The notes under the pieces were generated by a model. That model saw nothing but the letters and a program-made list of their open reading frames with translations. It did not search any database and was not told the origin of the DNA. Positions 51,286 through 59,749 of a DNA stretch of 64,000 bases are shown here, piece by piece (within the stretch, counting starts at the first letter, position 1; the number at the start of each line of letters is the position of its first letter). The translations under genes were made by a program, and so were the position numbers. Source of the DNA: CAZQFV01 sp964592645. Lineage in GTDB: Bacteria; Chloroflexota; Chloroflexia; DTKN01. Where the stretch lies: positions 175,364 to 239,363 of the forward strand of contig CAZQFV010000003.1 in the NCBI GenBank assembly GCA_964592645.1, in the 5' to 3' direction.

Positions 51286-52315
51286 CGCCCTGCTGTACGT
51301 GACCAGCGCCGGCGGCATGGAGAACGACCTCCTGCGCCAGGTGGCGCCGGAGGTGCCCACCGCGGCCATCCAGGCGGCGGCGCTGCGCGGACGGGCCCCC
51401 TGGACCATGCTCCGCCACATGACGCTGCTGGCTCAGGGAACCCGGCAGGCCGCCCGCCTCATGGACGAGTTCCGGCCCCAGGCCGTGCTGGTGACCGGCG
51501 GCTATGTCAGCGTGCCCGTGGGGATGGCGGCGCGGCGCAAGCGCATCCCGCTGCTGGTCTTTTTGCCCGATGTCGTGCCCGGCCTGGCCGTGCGCTTCCT
51601 GGCGCGGCTGGCCACGCGCGTGGCCACGAGCACCCCCGACTCGGCCCGCTACCTGCCGCGGGGCAAGATGGTGGTGACCGGCTACCCGGTCCGGCCGGCC
51701 CTCCTCTCCCTGGACCGCCCGGAGTCCCGCCGCCGCTTGGGGCTGCCGCCCGCGGAACGGGTGCTCCTGGTCTATGGCGGCAGCCGCGGCGCCCGCAGCA
51801 TCAACCGCGCCGTCGGGGCCGGCCTGGCCCGCTTCCTGGAGCGCGCCCACGTCGTCCACATCTGCGGGCGCGAAGGCGACGAGGCCGAGCTGCGCCGGCA
51901 AGCCTCCGGGCTGCCATCCGACCTACAGTCCCGCTACCACCTCTATCCCTACCTGCACGAGGAGATGCCGGCCGCCCTGGCCGCCGCCGACCTGGCCATC
52001 TGTCGCTCCGGTGCTTCCACCCTGGGCGAGCTGCCGGCGGTTGGGCTACCGGCGATCCTGGTGCCCTATCCATACGTCCACCAGGAGGAAAACGCCGCCT
52101 ACCTGGTGCGCAACGGCGCGGCCCTCCTGGTGCCCGACGTCCGCCTGCGCGACGGACGGGGCCGGCCGGACCCCACGGCCCTGTGGCAGGCCCTGGAGAC
52201 GGCCTGGGGCGATCCCACCCACCTGCAAAATATGGCCGCGGCGGCGCGGCGGCTGCACCGCCCGACCGCCGCGGCGGCGCTGGTGGAGCAGTTGGGTTCT
52301 CTGGTCCGAAGATGA
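51203..52315 (+). CDS. murG: Lipid II-forming UDP-GlcNAc transferase
   Basis: 370 residues from ATG 51203 behind GAGAGGGAAA. N-terminal ISGGGTGGHVYPTLAVA, LVTGGYVSVPVGMAA, VYGGSRGARSINRAV, and the UDP-GlcNAc site ICRSGASTLGELPAVGLPAI with PYPYVHQEENA, all MurG signatures (GT28). It makes lipid II at the inner membrane face. The start lies inside the end of ftsW, in the +1 frame. Confidence 0.95.
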   Translation: MRVLISGGGTGGHVYPTLAVAAALPKNSALLYVTSAGGMENDLLRQVAPEVPTAAIQAAALRGRAPWTMLRHMTLLAQGTRQAARLMDEFRPQAVLVTGGYVSVPVGMAARRKRIPLLVFLPDVVPGLAVRFLARLATRVATSTPDSARYLPRGKMVVTGYPVRPALLSLDRPESRRRLGLPPAERVLLVYGGSRGARSINRAVGAGLARFLERAHVVHICGREGDEAELRRQASGLPSDLQSRYHLYPYLHEEMPAALAAADLAICRSGASTLGELPAVGLPAILVPYPYVHQEENAAYLVRNGAALLVPDVRLRDGRGRPDPTALWQALETAWGDPTHLQNMAAAARRLHRPTAAAALVEQLGSLVRR

Positions 52316-52343
52316 CTTCTAGCCTCGTCGACGGGGTAGAACG

Positions 52344-52955
52344 ATGGGTCTCTTCTTTCAACTTGTCGGCAACGACATCGTTATCACCAACTGGGGATTG
52401 ATCTTGCTCCTTTGCCTGCCGGGGATCTTCTACGGCTTCCGGCGCGGCTGGCAGGAGGAGGGGTTCACCGCCATCGGACTGGGGTTGGCCGTCACCGGCA
52501 TCGGTCAGGCCTTTGGCGACCTGCTCATCCAGATCGTCAACTATGCCATCGTGCTCTTTGCCTCCTTTGCCGGGCAGATCCGCGGCGGCGGAGGCGCCAC
52601 CACGAGCGCGGGACCGATCGCCCAAACCAACTCCTGGGCCCAACTGATCGCCTTTGTCCTGATCGTCCTGGTCGCCTACCGCGCCGGGACGATCCTGGGC
52701 CGGCGCCGGGACGTCAACTTCCTGGGGCGGCTGGGCGGCGCGCTGTTCGGAGCGGTGAACGTGATGCTGATCCTGGCCCGCGGGCTGGAGATCTTTAACC
52801 CGGTGGAAAAGACCACGGTCGTCGATCCGCCCACCATCACCATCATGGGCCTGCCGTCGAACCTGCTCAAGGGCATCGTCTTCGGGCTGATCGCCGCCGT
52901 GATCGCCATTTTCCTGGCCATCGCCTGGCTACGGCGCCGGCGGGCGAAGGAGTGA
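52344..52955 (+). CDS. CvpA-like membrane protein
   Basis: 203 residues with about four to five helices (~18-35, 42-78, 98-118, 130-146, 172-195) and an FYGFRRGWQEE turn after the first, like CvpA/colicin V production family proteins. The family is linked to membrane and envelope homeostasis without a known activity. It sits between murG and murC, where murB is often found. Family call moderate. Confidence 0.6.
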   Translation: MGLFFQLVGNDIVITNWGLILLLCLPGIFYGFRRGWQEEGFTAIGLGLAVTGIGQAFGDLLIQIVNYAIVLFASFAGQIRGGGGATTSAGPIAQTNSWAQLIAFVLIVLVAYRAGTILGRRRDVNFLGRLGGALFGAVNVMLILARGLEIFNPVEKTTVVDPPTITIMGLPSNLLKGIVFGLIAAVIAIFLAIAWLRRRRAKE

Positions 52956-52968
52956 TCGCCGAGAAACG

Positions 52969-54366
52969 ATGGAAGCGCGTATGGCCGAAGAAGCCGCACT
53001 CCAGGGCAACGAGCAGGTCCACCTCATCGGCATCGGCGGGGCCGGGATGAGCGCCATCGCCCGCGTCCTGCTGGAGCGCGGACACCCGGTGAGCGGATCG
53101 GACGTGCGCGACAGCCCCACCCTGCGCGACCTGGCCGGCCGCGGGGCGCAAGTCTATGTCGGGCACGACCCCGCCCAGGTCGCACAGGCCGCCGTCGTGG
53201 TGGCCAGTTCGGCCGTTCCGGCCGACGACCCCGAGGTGCAGGCCGCCCGCCGGCTGGGCCGCCCTCCCTGGCACCGCGGCGAGATGCTGCGCCGCCTGAC
53301 CGCCGGCCGGCGCTGCCTGGCCGTGGCCGGCACCCACGGCAAGACCACCACCACCGCCCTGCTCGCCCTGCTGCTGCGCGCCGCCGGGCTGGATCCTTCC
53401 TTCATCGTCGGCGGCGAGGTGCCCGAGTTGGGCGGCAGCGGGCATGCCGGCCGCGGGCCGCACTTTGTCCTGGAGGCCGACGAGTACGACCGCACCTTCC
53501 TGGCCCTGCGGCCGGCCGTTGCCGTCGTCACCAACGTCGATTGGGACCACGTCGACTGCTATCCGACGTGGGAAGCGGTGGCCGAGTCCTTTGCCCACTT
53601 CATCGCCGGCGTGCCCGCCGACGGCGCCATCCTGCTCTGCCAGGACGATCGCGGCGCCTGGGGCCTGCCCCGGCCGGCCGCCCCGGTCTGGGGGTACGGC
53701 CTGAACCCCGGCGCCCATTGGCGGGCGGTGGACCTGGACCTCCAGGAGCAGGGCACGGCCTTTGACGTGCTGCGCGACGGCGTCCCGCTGGGGCGCTTTC
53801 GCCTGCGCCTCCCCGGCGAGCACAACGTGCGCAACGCCCTGGGGGCCCTGGCCGCGGCTGCGGCGGTCGGGGTAGCGGTGGAAAAGCTCGCCGCCGTCTT
53901 GGCCGGCTTTGGCGGGGTGCAGCGGCGCTTCCAGGTGCTGGGCACGGCCGGCGGGGTGACCGTCGTGGACGACTACGCCCACCACCCCCGCGAGGTCCAG
54001 GCGACGCTGGCCGCCGCCCGCCAGCGCTTTCCCGGCCGGCGGCTGGTGGCCGTCTTCCAGCCGCACACCTTCAGCCGCACGCGGGCCCTGGCCCACGAGC
54101 TGGCCCCGGCCCTGGATACGGCCGATATGGTCCTGGTGACGGGCATCTACGCGGCGCGCGAGCCCGATCCCGGCGATGTCTCCGGCGCCGACATCGCCGC
54201 CCGCCTCACCCGCCCCGCCGCCTACTGCCCCTCCCTGGATACGGCCCTGGCCTGGCTGCAAGAGCATGTGCGGCCCGGCGATGTCGTCCTGACGTTGGGG
54301 GCCGGGGATGTGACCACGCTGGGCCCCCGCCTGCTCGGCGCCGGGGCCCTGGAAAAGCAGGAGTAA
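52969..54366 (+). CDS. murC: UDP-N-acetylmuramate L-alanine ligase
   Basis: 465 residues. HLIGIGGAGMSAIARVLL at the N-terminus, ATP loop VAGTHGKTTTTALL (~119-132), VLEADEYDRTFL, TNVDWDHVDCY, LPGEHNVRNALGALAAA and VDDYAHHPREVQATL. It attaches L-Ala to UDP-MurNAc. The longest start is ATG 52969; ATG 52981 is equally plausible. In many clusters murB follows or is fused; here ddl follows with a 3-bp gap. Confidence 0.95.
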   Translation: MEARMAEEAALQGNEQVHLIGIGGAGMSAIARVLLERGHPVSGSDVRDSPTLRDLAGRGAQVYVGHDPAQVAQAAVVVASSAVPADDPEVQAARRLGRPPWHRGEMLRRLTAGRRCLAVAGTHGKTTTTALLALLLRAAGLDPSFIVGGEVPELGGSGHAGRGPHFVLEADEYDRTFLALRPAVAVVTNVDWDHVDCYPTWEAVAESFAHFIAGVPADGAILLCQDDRGAWGLPRPAAPVWGYGLNPGAHWRAVDLDLQEQGTAFDVLRDGVPLGRFRLRLPGEHNVRNALGALAAAAAVGVAVEKLAAVLAGFGGVQRRFQVLGTAGGVTVVDDYAHHPREVQATLAAARQRFPGRRLVAVFQPHTFSRTRALAHELAPALDTADMVLVTGIYAAREPDPGDVSGADIAARLTRPAAYCPSLDTALAWLQEHVRPGDVVLTLGAGDVTTLGPRLLGAGALEKQE

Positions 54367-54369
54367 GCG

Positions 54370-55452
54370 ATGTCGACAAAGCTCGTCGTCGGCGTGATCT
54401 TTGGCGGACGCTCGGGAGAACACGAGGTCTCGCTCGTCTCGGCGCGCGGGGTCATGGCGGCCCTGGACCCGGAACGCTACGAGGTGGTGCCGATCGGCAT
54501 CGCCCGCGACGGGCGCTGGTTGGTCCACAACGCCCTGGAACGCCTGGAGGCCCTCTGCGCCGGGCGGCCGGACCCCTTGGCGGGGCCGCCCCGAGAGGGC
54601 CTCTCGCCGGCGGCCGGCCTCTGGCCGGAGGGGCTGCCGCGCCTGGACGTGGCTTTCCCCGTGCTGCACGGCCCCTACGGCGAGGATGGCACGATCCAGG
54701 GGCTATTTGAGATGGCCGGCCTGCCCTATGTCGGCGCCGGGGTGCTGGCATCGGCCCTGGCGATGGACAAGATCGCCTCCAAGATGGTGATGCGCGCCGC
54801 CGGCCTGCCGCTGGTCGACTATATCGCCCTGACCCGCCGACGCTGGCAGGAGGAGCCGGCCGCCGTCATCGCCGAGGCCGAGCAGCGCCTCGGCTACCCC
54901 TGCTTCGTCAAGCCGGCCAACCTTGGCTCCAGCGTCGGCGTCACCAAGGCTCACGACGGCGAGGAACTGTGGGCCGGCCTGGACCTGGCCGCCGACTACG
55001 ACCGGCGGCTGCTGATCGAGCGCGGCGTGAACGCCCGCGAGATCGAGGTCAGCGTCCTGGGCAACGACGACCCGCAGGCCTCCGTACCCGGCGAGATCCT
55101 CCCCAGCCGCGAGTTCTACGACTACAACGCCAAGTACGTGGACGATCGTTCCGAGCTGCTCATCCCGGCCCCGCTGCCGGACGCGCTGGCCAACGAGATC
55201 CGCGCCCTGGCCGTGCAGGCCTACAAGGCCCACGACGGCGCCGGCATGGCCCGGGTGGACTTTTTGCTCGACCGCGAGACGTTGCAACCTTATGTCAATG
55301 AGTTGAACACCATCCCCGGCTTTACGCCGATCAGCATGTATCCCAAGCTGTGGGCGGCCAGCGGGTTGCCTTATCCTCGCCTGTTGGATCGCCTGATCGA
55401 GCTGGCCCAGGAGCGCTTTGCCGAGCAGCGCCGCAGCCGCATCACCCGTTGA
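54370..55452 (+). CDS. ddl: D-alanine D-alanine ligase
   Basis: 360 residues. GVIFGGRSGEHEVSLVSA (N-terminal signature 1), FPVLHGPYGEDGTIQGLFE, LPYVGAGVLASALAMDK, KPANLGSSVGVTKA and the ATP-grasp C-terminus with RVDFLLDRE and ELNTIPGFTPISMYPKLW. It makes the D-Ala-D-Ala dipeptide for MurF. The SMYP/Tyr-type substrate loop looks like a normal D-Ala rather than D-Lac enzyme. Confidence 0.95.
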   Translation: MSTKLVVGVIFGGRSGEHEVSLVSARGVMAALDPERYEVVPIGIARDGRWLVHNALERLEALCAGRPDPLAGPPREGLSPAAGLWPEGLPRLDVAFPVLHGPYGEDGTIQGLFEMAGLPYVGAGVLASALAMDKIASKMVMRAAGLPLVDYIALTRRRWQEEPAAVIAEAEQRLGYPCFVKPANLGSSVGVTKAHDGEELWAGLDLAADYDRRLLIERGVNAREIEVSVLGNDDPQASVPGEILPSREFYDYNAKYVDDRSELLIPAPLPDALANEIRALAVQAYKAHDGAGMARVDFLLDRETLQPYVNELNTIPGFTPISMYPKLWAASGLPYPRLLDRLIELAQERFAEQRRSRITR

Positions 55453-55478
55453 CCTGTGCATCTCACCGGAGACCGCCG

Positions 55479-56276
55479 ATGGCCAAGAAACCGCCTTCCG
55501 AAGAAGCTCCCCCCGCCCCACCGCTCCCGCGCCACAAGGCGCGCCCCCAGGCCAAACCGGGCCTGTGGCGCGCCCTGGGGGTCTGGATCCGGCAGGGGCA
55601 ACTGCTGGGCTTTCTGCTGGCCCTGGGGAGCGCCGCGGCCCTGGCCTATATCTTCCTGCACCCCTCCTTCCTGGTCACGGAGGTGACGGTCGACGGCAAC
55701 CTCGTCCTCCCCAGCGAGCAGGCCCGCCAGGTGAGCCAGGCGCTGGGGAAAAACATCTTTCTCCTGGACACCCTGGCCGTGACCCGGCGGCTCACCCAGG
55801 TCACCTACGTCCAGGAGGCCCTGGTGGAGCGCTACCTCCCCAGCCGGGTGCGGCTGCGCATCCGGGAGCGCTTCCCCTCCGTGAGCTGGTGGACCATCGA
55901 TGTGCCGGAGCGCTACCTGGTCGACAACGACGGTCTGGTCCTGGGGGTCGAGCTCCCGGAGATGTCCAATCTGATCTACATCATGGACCTGGACAAAAAG
56001 CCGGTGCTGCCGGGAGACCATGTGGACGTCGAGGCGGTCCAGACGGCCCAGCAGGTTTTCTCCCGCCTCCAAAGCGACCTGGGCCTCCCGCTCCTGGCCT
56101 TTGAGTACCAGCAGGGGCGCGGCATCACCGCCGTCTCGCAGAACGGCTGGGAAGCGCTCTTTGGAAAGAGCGACCACCTGGAGGAAAAGGTGCGCAACCT
56201 GGCCTCGCTGCTGCAGAGCGGCATTCCGTTCGAATGGGTCGACCTGCGCTTGCTGGACCGCGTCATCTACCATTGA
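55479..56276 (+). CDS. ftsQ: Division protein FtsQ (POTRA domain)
   Basis: 265 residues from ATG 55479 (CCGGAG upstream). Pro-rich cytoplasmic head, membrane helix ~43-62, then a POTRA domain (VTEVTVDGNLVLPSEQARQV, ~66-135) and the FtsQ beta domain with RVRLRIRERFPSVSWW and YLVDNDGLVLG. It scaffolds FtsL/FtsB in the divisome. Follows ddl by 26 bp. Confidence 0.92.
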   Translation: MAKKPPSEEAPPAPPLPRHKARPQAKPGLWRALGVWIRQGQLLGFLLALGSAAALAYIFLHPSFLVTEVTVDGNLVLPSEQARQVSQALGKNIFLLDTLAVTRRLTQVTYVQEALVERYLPSRVRLRIRERFPSVSWWTIDVPERYLVDNDGLVLGVELPEMSNLIYIMDLDKKPVLPGDHVDVEAVQTAQQVFSRLQSDLGLPLLAFEYQQGRGITAVSQNGWEALFGKSDHLEEKVRNLASLLQSGIPFEWVDLRLLDRVIYH

Positions 56277-56292
56277 GAGTCGTACCAGGGGC

Positions 56293-56302
56293 AGTGGGAC
56301 AA
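56293..56302 (+). promoter_or_regulatory. Possible MraZ box upstream of the ftsA promoter
   Basis: AGTGGGACAA, identical to 41822-41831 within the mraZ operator, lies 15 bp before the ftsA -35. A single copy; chance is possible. Confidence 0.3.
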
Positions 56303-56317
56303 GGCCGTTTTTCCAAC

Positions 56318-56346
56318 TTGCATCCCACAGGCAGTTCGGCTATAAT
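56318..56346 (+). promoter_or_regulatory. Internal promoter for ftsA-ftsZ
   Basis: TTGCAT (56318-56323), 17-bp spacer, TATAAT (56341-56346); predicted start near 56353, 19 nt before ATG 56372. It would let ftsAZ be expressed apart from the long dcw transcript. Confidence 0.78.
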
Positions 56347-56371
56347 GGGGCTTCAAACGGGGGCATAGTCT

Positions 56372-57613
56372 ATGGCACGGACAGCGGTTGGCATCGACGT
56401 TGGTACCACCAAGGTGGTTACCCTGGTGGGGGAGTACGGTGCGGACGGGCAGGTCAACATCCTGGGCGTGGGCCTGACCCCCTCCAAGGGGATCAAGAAG
56501 GGGATCGTCGTCAACGTCGAAGATGCGGTGACCTCGATCGTGGCCTCGGTGGAAAAGGCCGAGCGGCTGAGCGGCTACCGCATTGGCTCGGCCTACGTGG
56601 GCGTGGCCGGCGGCCATATCCAGTCGCTCAACAGCCGCGGCGTTGTCGCCATCTCGCGGGCCGACCGCGAGATCACCCCCGCCGACCAGGCCCGCGCCCT
56701 GGACGCGGCGCGGGCTATCGCCATCCCCACGCAACGCGAGATCATCCATGTCATCCCCCGGTCGTACATCGTAGACGGGCAGGAGGGCATCCGCGACCCC
56801 ATCGGGCTGTCCGGCTTTCGCCTGGAGGTGGAGACGCACATCGTCACCGGGGCGGTCACGGCCATCCAGAACCTGATCAAGTGCATCCAGCGGGCCGGCG
56901 TCGAGATCGACGATCTGGTGCTGCAGCCGCTGGCCAGCAGCGAAGCCGTCCTGAGCGATGCGGAAAAGGAGATGGGGGTCATCCTTGTCGACTGCGGCGG
57001 CGGCACCACCGACGTGGCCATCTTTATCGACGGCAGCATCTGGCACACGGTGGTCCTGCCGGTGGGCGGGAACCACATCTCCAACGACATCGCCATCATC
57101 CTGCGCACCCCCTTCGACGTGGCCGAGTACCTAAAGATCAAGCACGGCCGCGCCCGGCCCCTGCCCGACGAGACCGAGGGCGGCGAGGGCGATCAGATCG
57201 AGGCCGACTCTTTCGTGGGGATGAAGAAACGGACCATGTCGCGGGCCCTGCTGCACCAGGTGATCGAGGCGCGGGTGGAGGAGATGTTCCAGATGCTGCG
57301 CGCCGAGGTGCGGCGGGTGGGCTACGAGGGGCTGTTGCCGGCCGGCGTCGTCCTGACGGGCGGCACGGCCCTCTTGCCGGGCATCGACGAGGTGGCCCGC
57401 GAAGTGATGAACATGCCGGTGCGCATCGGCGTCCCCGGCGGCCTGGGCGGGCTGGCCGACACCATCGATAGCCCCGCCTATGCCACCGGCGTGGGCCTGA
57501 TCCGCTGGGGCCTGAAACGAGGCAGCGCTACACCTTTCCTGGTCCCCCAGGAGCAGGGCTGGACAAGGATCTATAACCGCTTCAAGAGCTGGTTGCGGGA
57601 ATTCCTGCCATAA
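56372..57613 (+). CDS. ftsA: Actin-like division protein FtsA
   Basis: 413 residues. Phosphate-1 loop AVGIDVGTTKVVTLVGE (~5-21), SHS2/1C region with VYVGVAGGHIQSLNS-type sequence, phosphate-2 VDCGGGTTDVAIF (~209-221), adenosine motif VVLTGGTALLPGI, and a C-terminal amphipathic helix (IYNRFKSWLREFLP) for membrane binding. It tethers FtsZ to the membrane. 17 bp before ftsZ. Confidence 0.96.
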   Translation: MARTAVGIDVGTTKVVTLVGEYGADGQVNILGVGLTPSKGIKKGIVVNVEDAVTSIVASVEKAERLSGYRIGSAYVGVAGGHIQSLNSRGVVAISRADREITPADQARALDAARAIAIPTQREIIHVIPRSYIVDGQEGIRDPIGLSGFRLEVETHIVTGAVTAIQNLIKCIQRAGVEIDDLVLQPLASSEAVLSDAEKEMGVILVDCGGGTTDVAIFIDGSIWHTVVLPVGGNHISNDIAIILRTPFDVAEYLKIKHGRARPLPDETEGGEGDQIEADSFVGMKKRTMSRALLHQVIEARVEEMFQMLRAEVRRVGYEGLLPAGVVLTGGTALLPGIDEVAREVMNMPVRIGVPGGLGGLADTIDSPAYATGVGLIRWGLKRGSATPFLVPQEQGWTRIYNRFKSWLREFLP

Positions 57614-57630
57614 CCCGCGGGAGGCAGACG

Positions 57631-58770
57631 ATGGCCATGGACGATCTATTGGAGGTTGTCACGGAAAACTTTGCCCAGATCAAGGTCCTGGGGGTCGGCG
57701 GAGGGGGCAGCAATGCCGTGGACCGCATGATCGAGGCCGGCGTCAAGGGGGTCGATTTCATCTCCGTCAACACCGATGCCCAGGCCCTGCTGCACTCCGC
57801 GGCGCCCCGGCGCATCCGCATCGGCGACAAGCTGACCAAGGGGCTCGGCTCCGGCGGCAACCCCGTCATCGGGCAAAAGGCGGCCGAGGAATCGAGCGAT
57901 GACCTGGCCGAGGCGCTGCGCGGTGCCGACATGGTCTTTCTCACCGCCGGCATGGGCGGCGGCACCGGCACCGGGGCCTGCCCGGTGATCGCCCAGACGG
58001 CCCGCGAGTTGGGCGCGCTGACCGTGGCCGTCGTGACCCGCCCGTTCACCTTCGAGGGCAACCGCCGCCGCACCGTCGCCGAGGAGGGCATCAACAACCT
58101 CAAACCCAACGTGGATACGCTTATCGTCATCCCCAACGATCGCCTCCTCCAGATCACCGACAAGCATACCTCGATGCTGGAAGCCTTCCGCGTCGCCGAC
58201 GACGTGCTCCGCCAGGGCATCCAGGGCATCTCCGACCTGATCACCGTCCGCGGGCTGATCAACCTGGACTTTGCCGATGTCAAGACGATCATGGCCAACG
58301 CCGGCTCGGCGCTGATGGCCATCGGCTACGGCACCGGCGAAAAGCGCATGATTGACGCCGCCCAGGCGGCAATCTCCAGCCCGCTCCTGGAGATCTCGAT
58401 CGATGGGGCCAAGGGGGTGCTCTTCAACGTCACGGGCGGCCCGGAGTTGACGATGTGGGAAGTCAACGAGGCGGCCGAGATCATCGCCCGCGCCGCCGAC
58501 CCCGATGCCAATATCATCTTTGGCGCCGTGATCGACGAGAACATGCGCGACGAGGTCAAGATCACGCTCATCGCCACCGGCTTCGACCACGGCCCCGAGG
58601 CGCGTCGGCGCACGGCCCGGCCCGTCAAGGCCCGCGACCTGACCGGGCCGCAGCCCGGAGAACCCCGCGGCCGGAGCGAACGGGAGGAGGAAATCCCCTC
58701 CATCATCGGGACCGAGGACGAGATCGACATCCCGCCCTTCCTGCGCTACCGCCGGCGCGGCAACAGCTAA
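57631..58770 (+). CDS. ftsZ: Tubulin-like division GTPase FtsZ
   Basis: 379 residues. GVGGGGSNAVDRMI (~21-34), the GTP tubulin signature GGGTGTG (109-115), and the T7 catalytic loop NLDFAD (211-216). The acidic/basic linker (~320-362) ends in EIDIPPFLRYRRRGNS, the conserved C-terminal peptide that binds FtsA. It forms the Z ring. Last gene of the dcw cluster; the 70-bp element follows. Confidence 0.97.
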   Translation: MAMDDLLEVVTENFAQIKVLGVGGGGSNAVDRMIEAGVKGVDFISVNTDAQALLHSAAPRRIRIGDKLTKGLGSGGNPVIGQKAAEESSDDLAEALRGADMVFLTAGMGGGTGTGACPVIAQTARELGALTVAVVTRPFTFEGNRRRTVAEEGINNLKPNVDTLIVIPNDRLLQITDKHTSMLEAFRVADDVLRQGIQGISDLITVRGLINLDFADVKTIMANAGSALMAIGYGTGEKRMIDAAQAAISSPLLEISIDGAKGVLFNVTGGPELTMWEVNEAAEIIARAADPDANIIFGAVIDENMRDEVKITLIATGFDHGPEARRRTARPVKARDLTGPQPGEPRGRSEREEEIPSIIGTEDEIDIPPFLRYRRRGNS

Positions 58771-58777
58771 CGATCCC

Positions 58778-58847
58778 TGCATAGCCCGCCATACTACCTC
58801 GCAGCCGACATCCGCGCGCACCAACTTTCGGGATCTATGCAGAGATC
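58778..58847 (+). repeat. 70-bp intergenic element, copy 2 (after ftsZ)
   Basis: Begins TGCATAGCCCGCCATACTAC; ungapped match to 43441-43510. In this copy TGCATAG (58778-58784) can pair with CTATGCA (58835-58841), closing the element as a stem; copy 1 does not keep that pairing. It overlaps the most upstream start of the translin gene. Confidence 0.6.
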
Positions 58848-59586
58848 AATGAAAAACGGGCACGGATCCGCGGCCCGGAACAACCCATTTGGAGCACAGA
58901 CAGGCCCCATGGACAACCCGATCAACGGACCTGCGCAGGTCCCGGCGCCGCCAGACACCTTCGAGCAGATTGGGGAAGAGATCCTTGCCGAACTCTCTCG
59001 CCAGGACCGCCTGCGCGAGGAGGCCCTGCTCCTTTCCCGCCGCATCATCCGCTCGGCCTCCCTGACCATCCGGGCCACGCACCGGGCCGAGTTCAACGAG
59101 GCCGCTGAGATCCTGTCTGCCGCCCGCCAGGACATCGCCCGCCTGGAGGAGATCGCCCAGGCCTGTCCCATCTTCACGGCCATCGGCTATGTCTCGGACG
59201 CCCAGAAGGAGTATGCCGAGGCCCGTATCACCTATGCGCTGCTCCGCGGAGAGCCTCTGCCGCGCCCGGCCGACCTCCACGTCGCCGTCGCCCCCTACCT
59301 CAACGCCCTCGGCGACACGGCGGGCGAGCTGCGCCGTTCCATCCTCGATGCCCTGCGCCAGGACGACCTGGATCCCTGCGAGGCCCGCCTGGGCGTCATG
59401 CAGCAGATCTATGATTTCCTGGCCACCGTGGACTTTCCCGACGCCCTGACCGGGGGACTGCGCCGGGCCACCGATGCCGTTCGCCGCATCCTGGAGAACA
59501 CCCGCGCCGACCTGACCACGGCCCGGCGGCAACAGACACTGCAGGAAGCGTTGGAACGGCTGGAGGGCCGGCTGGCCCGTTCGTAA
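58837..59586 (+). CDS. Translin-family protein
   Basis: 249 residues from the first ATG (58837); ATGs at 58849 and 58909 are likely alternatives because 58837 falls in the 70-bp element. The body is all-helical and matches translin: EALLLSRRIIRSASLTIRAT, HRAEFNEAAEIL, GYVSDAQKEYAEARITYALL, YLNALGDTAGELRRSILDAL, and LRRATDAVRRILENTRADLT. Translins form octameric rings that bind single-stranded RNA/DNA, and with TRAX-like partners act as RNases. Acidic residues in EFNEA and AQKEYAEA could be nuclease ligands. Its place after ftsZ is unusual. Confidence 0.8.
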   Translation: MQRSMKNGHGSAARNNPFGAQTGPMDNPINGPAQVPAPPDTFEQIGEEILAELSRQDRLREEALLLSRRIIRSASLTIRATHRAEFNEAAEILSAARQDIARLEEIAQACPIFTAIGYVSDAQKEYAEARITYALLRGEPLPRPADLHVAVAPYLNALGDTAGELRRSILDALRQDDLDPCEARLGVMQQIYDFLATVDFPDALTGGLRRATDAVRRILENTRADLTTARRQQTLQEALERLEGRLARS

Positions 59587-59607
59587 CCGTTTTGTAAGGC
59601 GGACCGC

Positions 59608-59636
59608 TTGCCGGCCGGCGCAATCGGCGGTAATGT
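59608..59636 (+). promoter_or_regulatory. Weak candidate promoter of the DUF3307 gene
   Basis: TTGCCG (59608-59613), 17-bp spacer, TAATGT (59631-59636). The -10 matches at only three positions; retained because a structured leader follows. Confidence 0.3.
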
Positions 59637-59663
59637 AGTAGAACGCCGGCCGTGTGATCGATA

Positions 59664-59712
59664 AGCCTGCCTGTCAGGAGGCGTCACCCCGTGGGGGTCC
59701 TTCCGGCAGGCT
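59664..59712 (+). promoter_or_regulatory. Two-tier stem-loop in the leader of the DUF3307 gene
   Basis: AGCCTGCC (59664-59671) pairs with GGCAGGCT (59705-59712), enclosing a second stem ACCCC-GTG-GGGGT (59686-59698). It ends 37 bp before ATG 59750. It matches no riboswitch I know; it could be a leader hairpin or a terminator of the translin gene. Confidence 0.4.
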
Positions 59713-59749
59713 GGTGTGTGAGCGTCCACCGGCGCCAAGGACAGCGGCG

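Noticed and set aside
59664..59712. Known riboswitch
   Set aside because: I compared it from memory with the fluoride, c-di-GMP and guanidine classes and found no matching conserved core.
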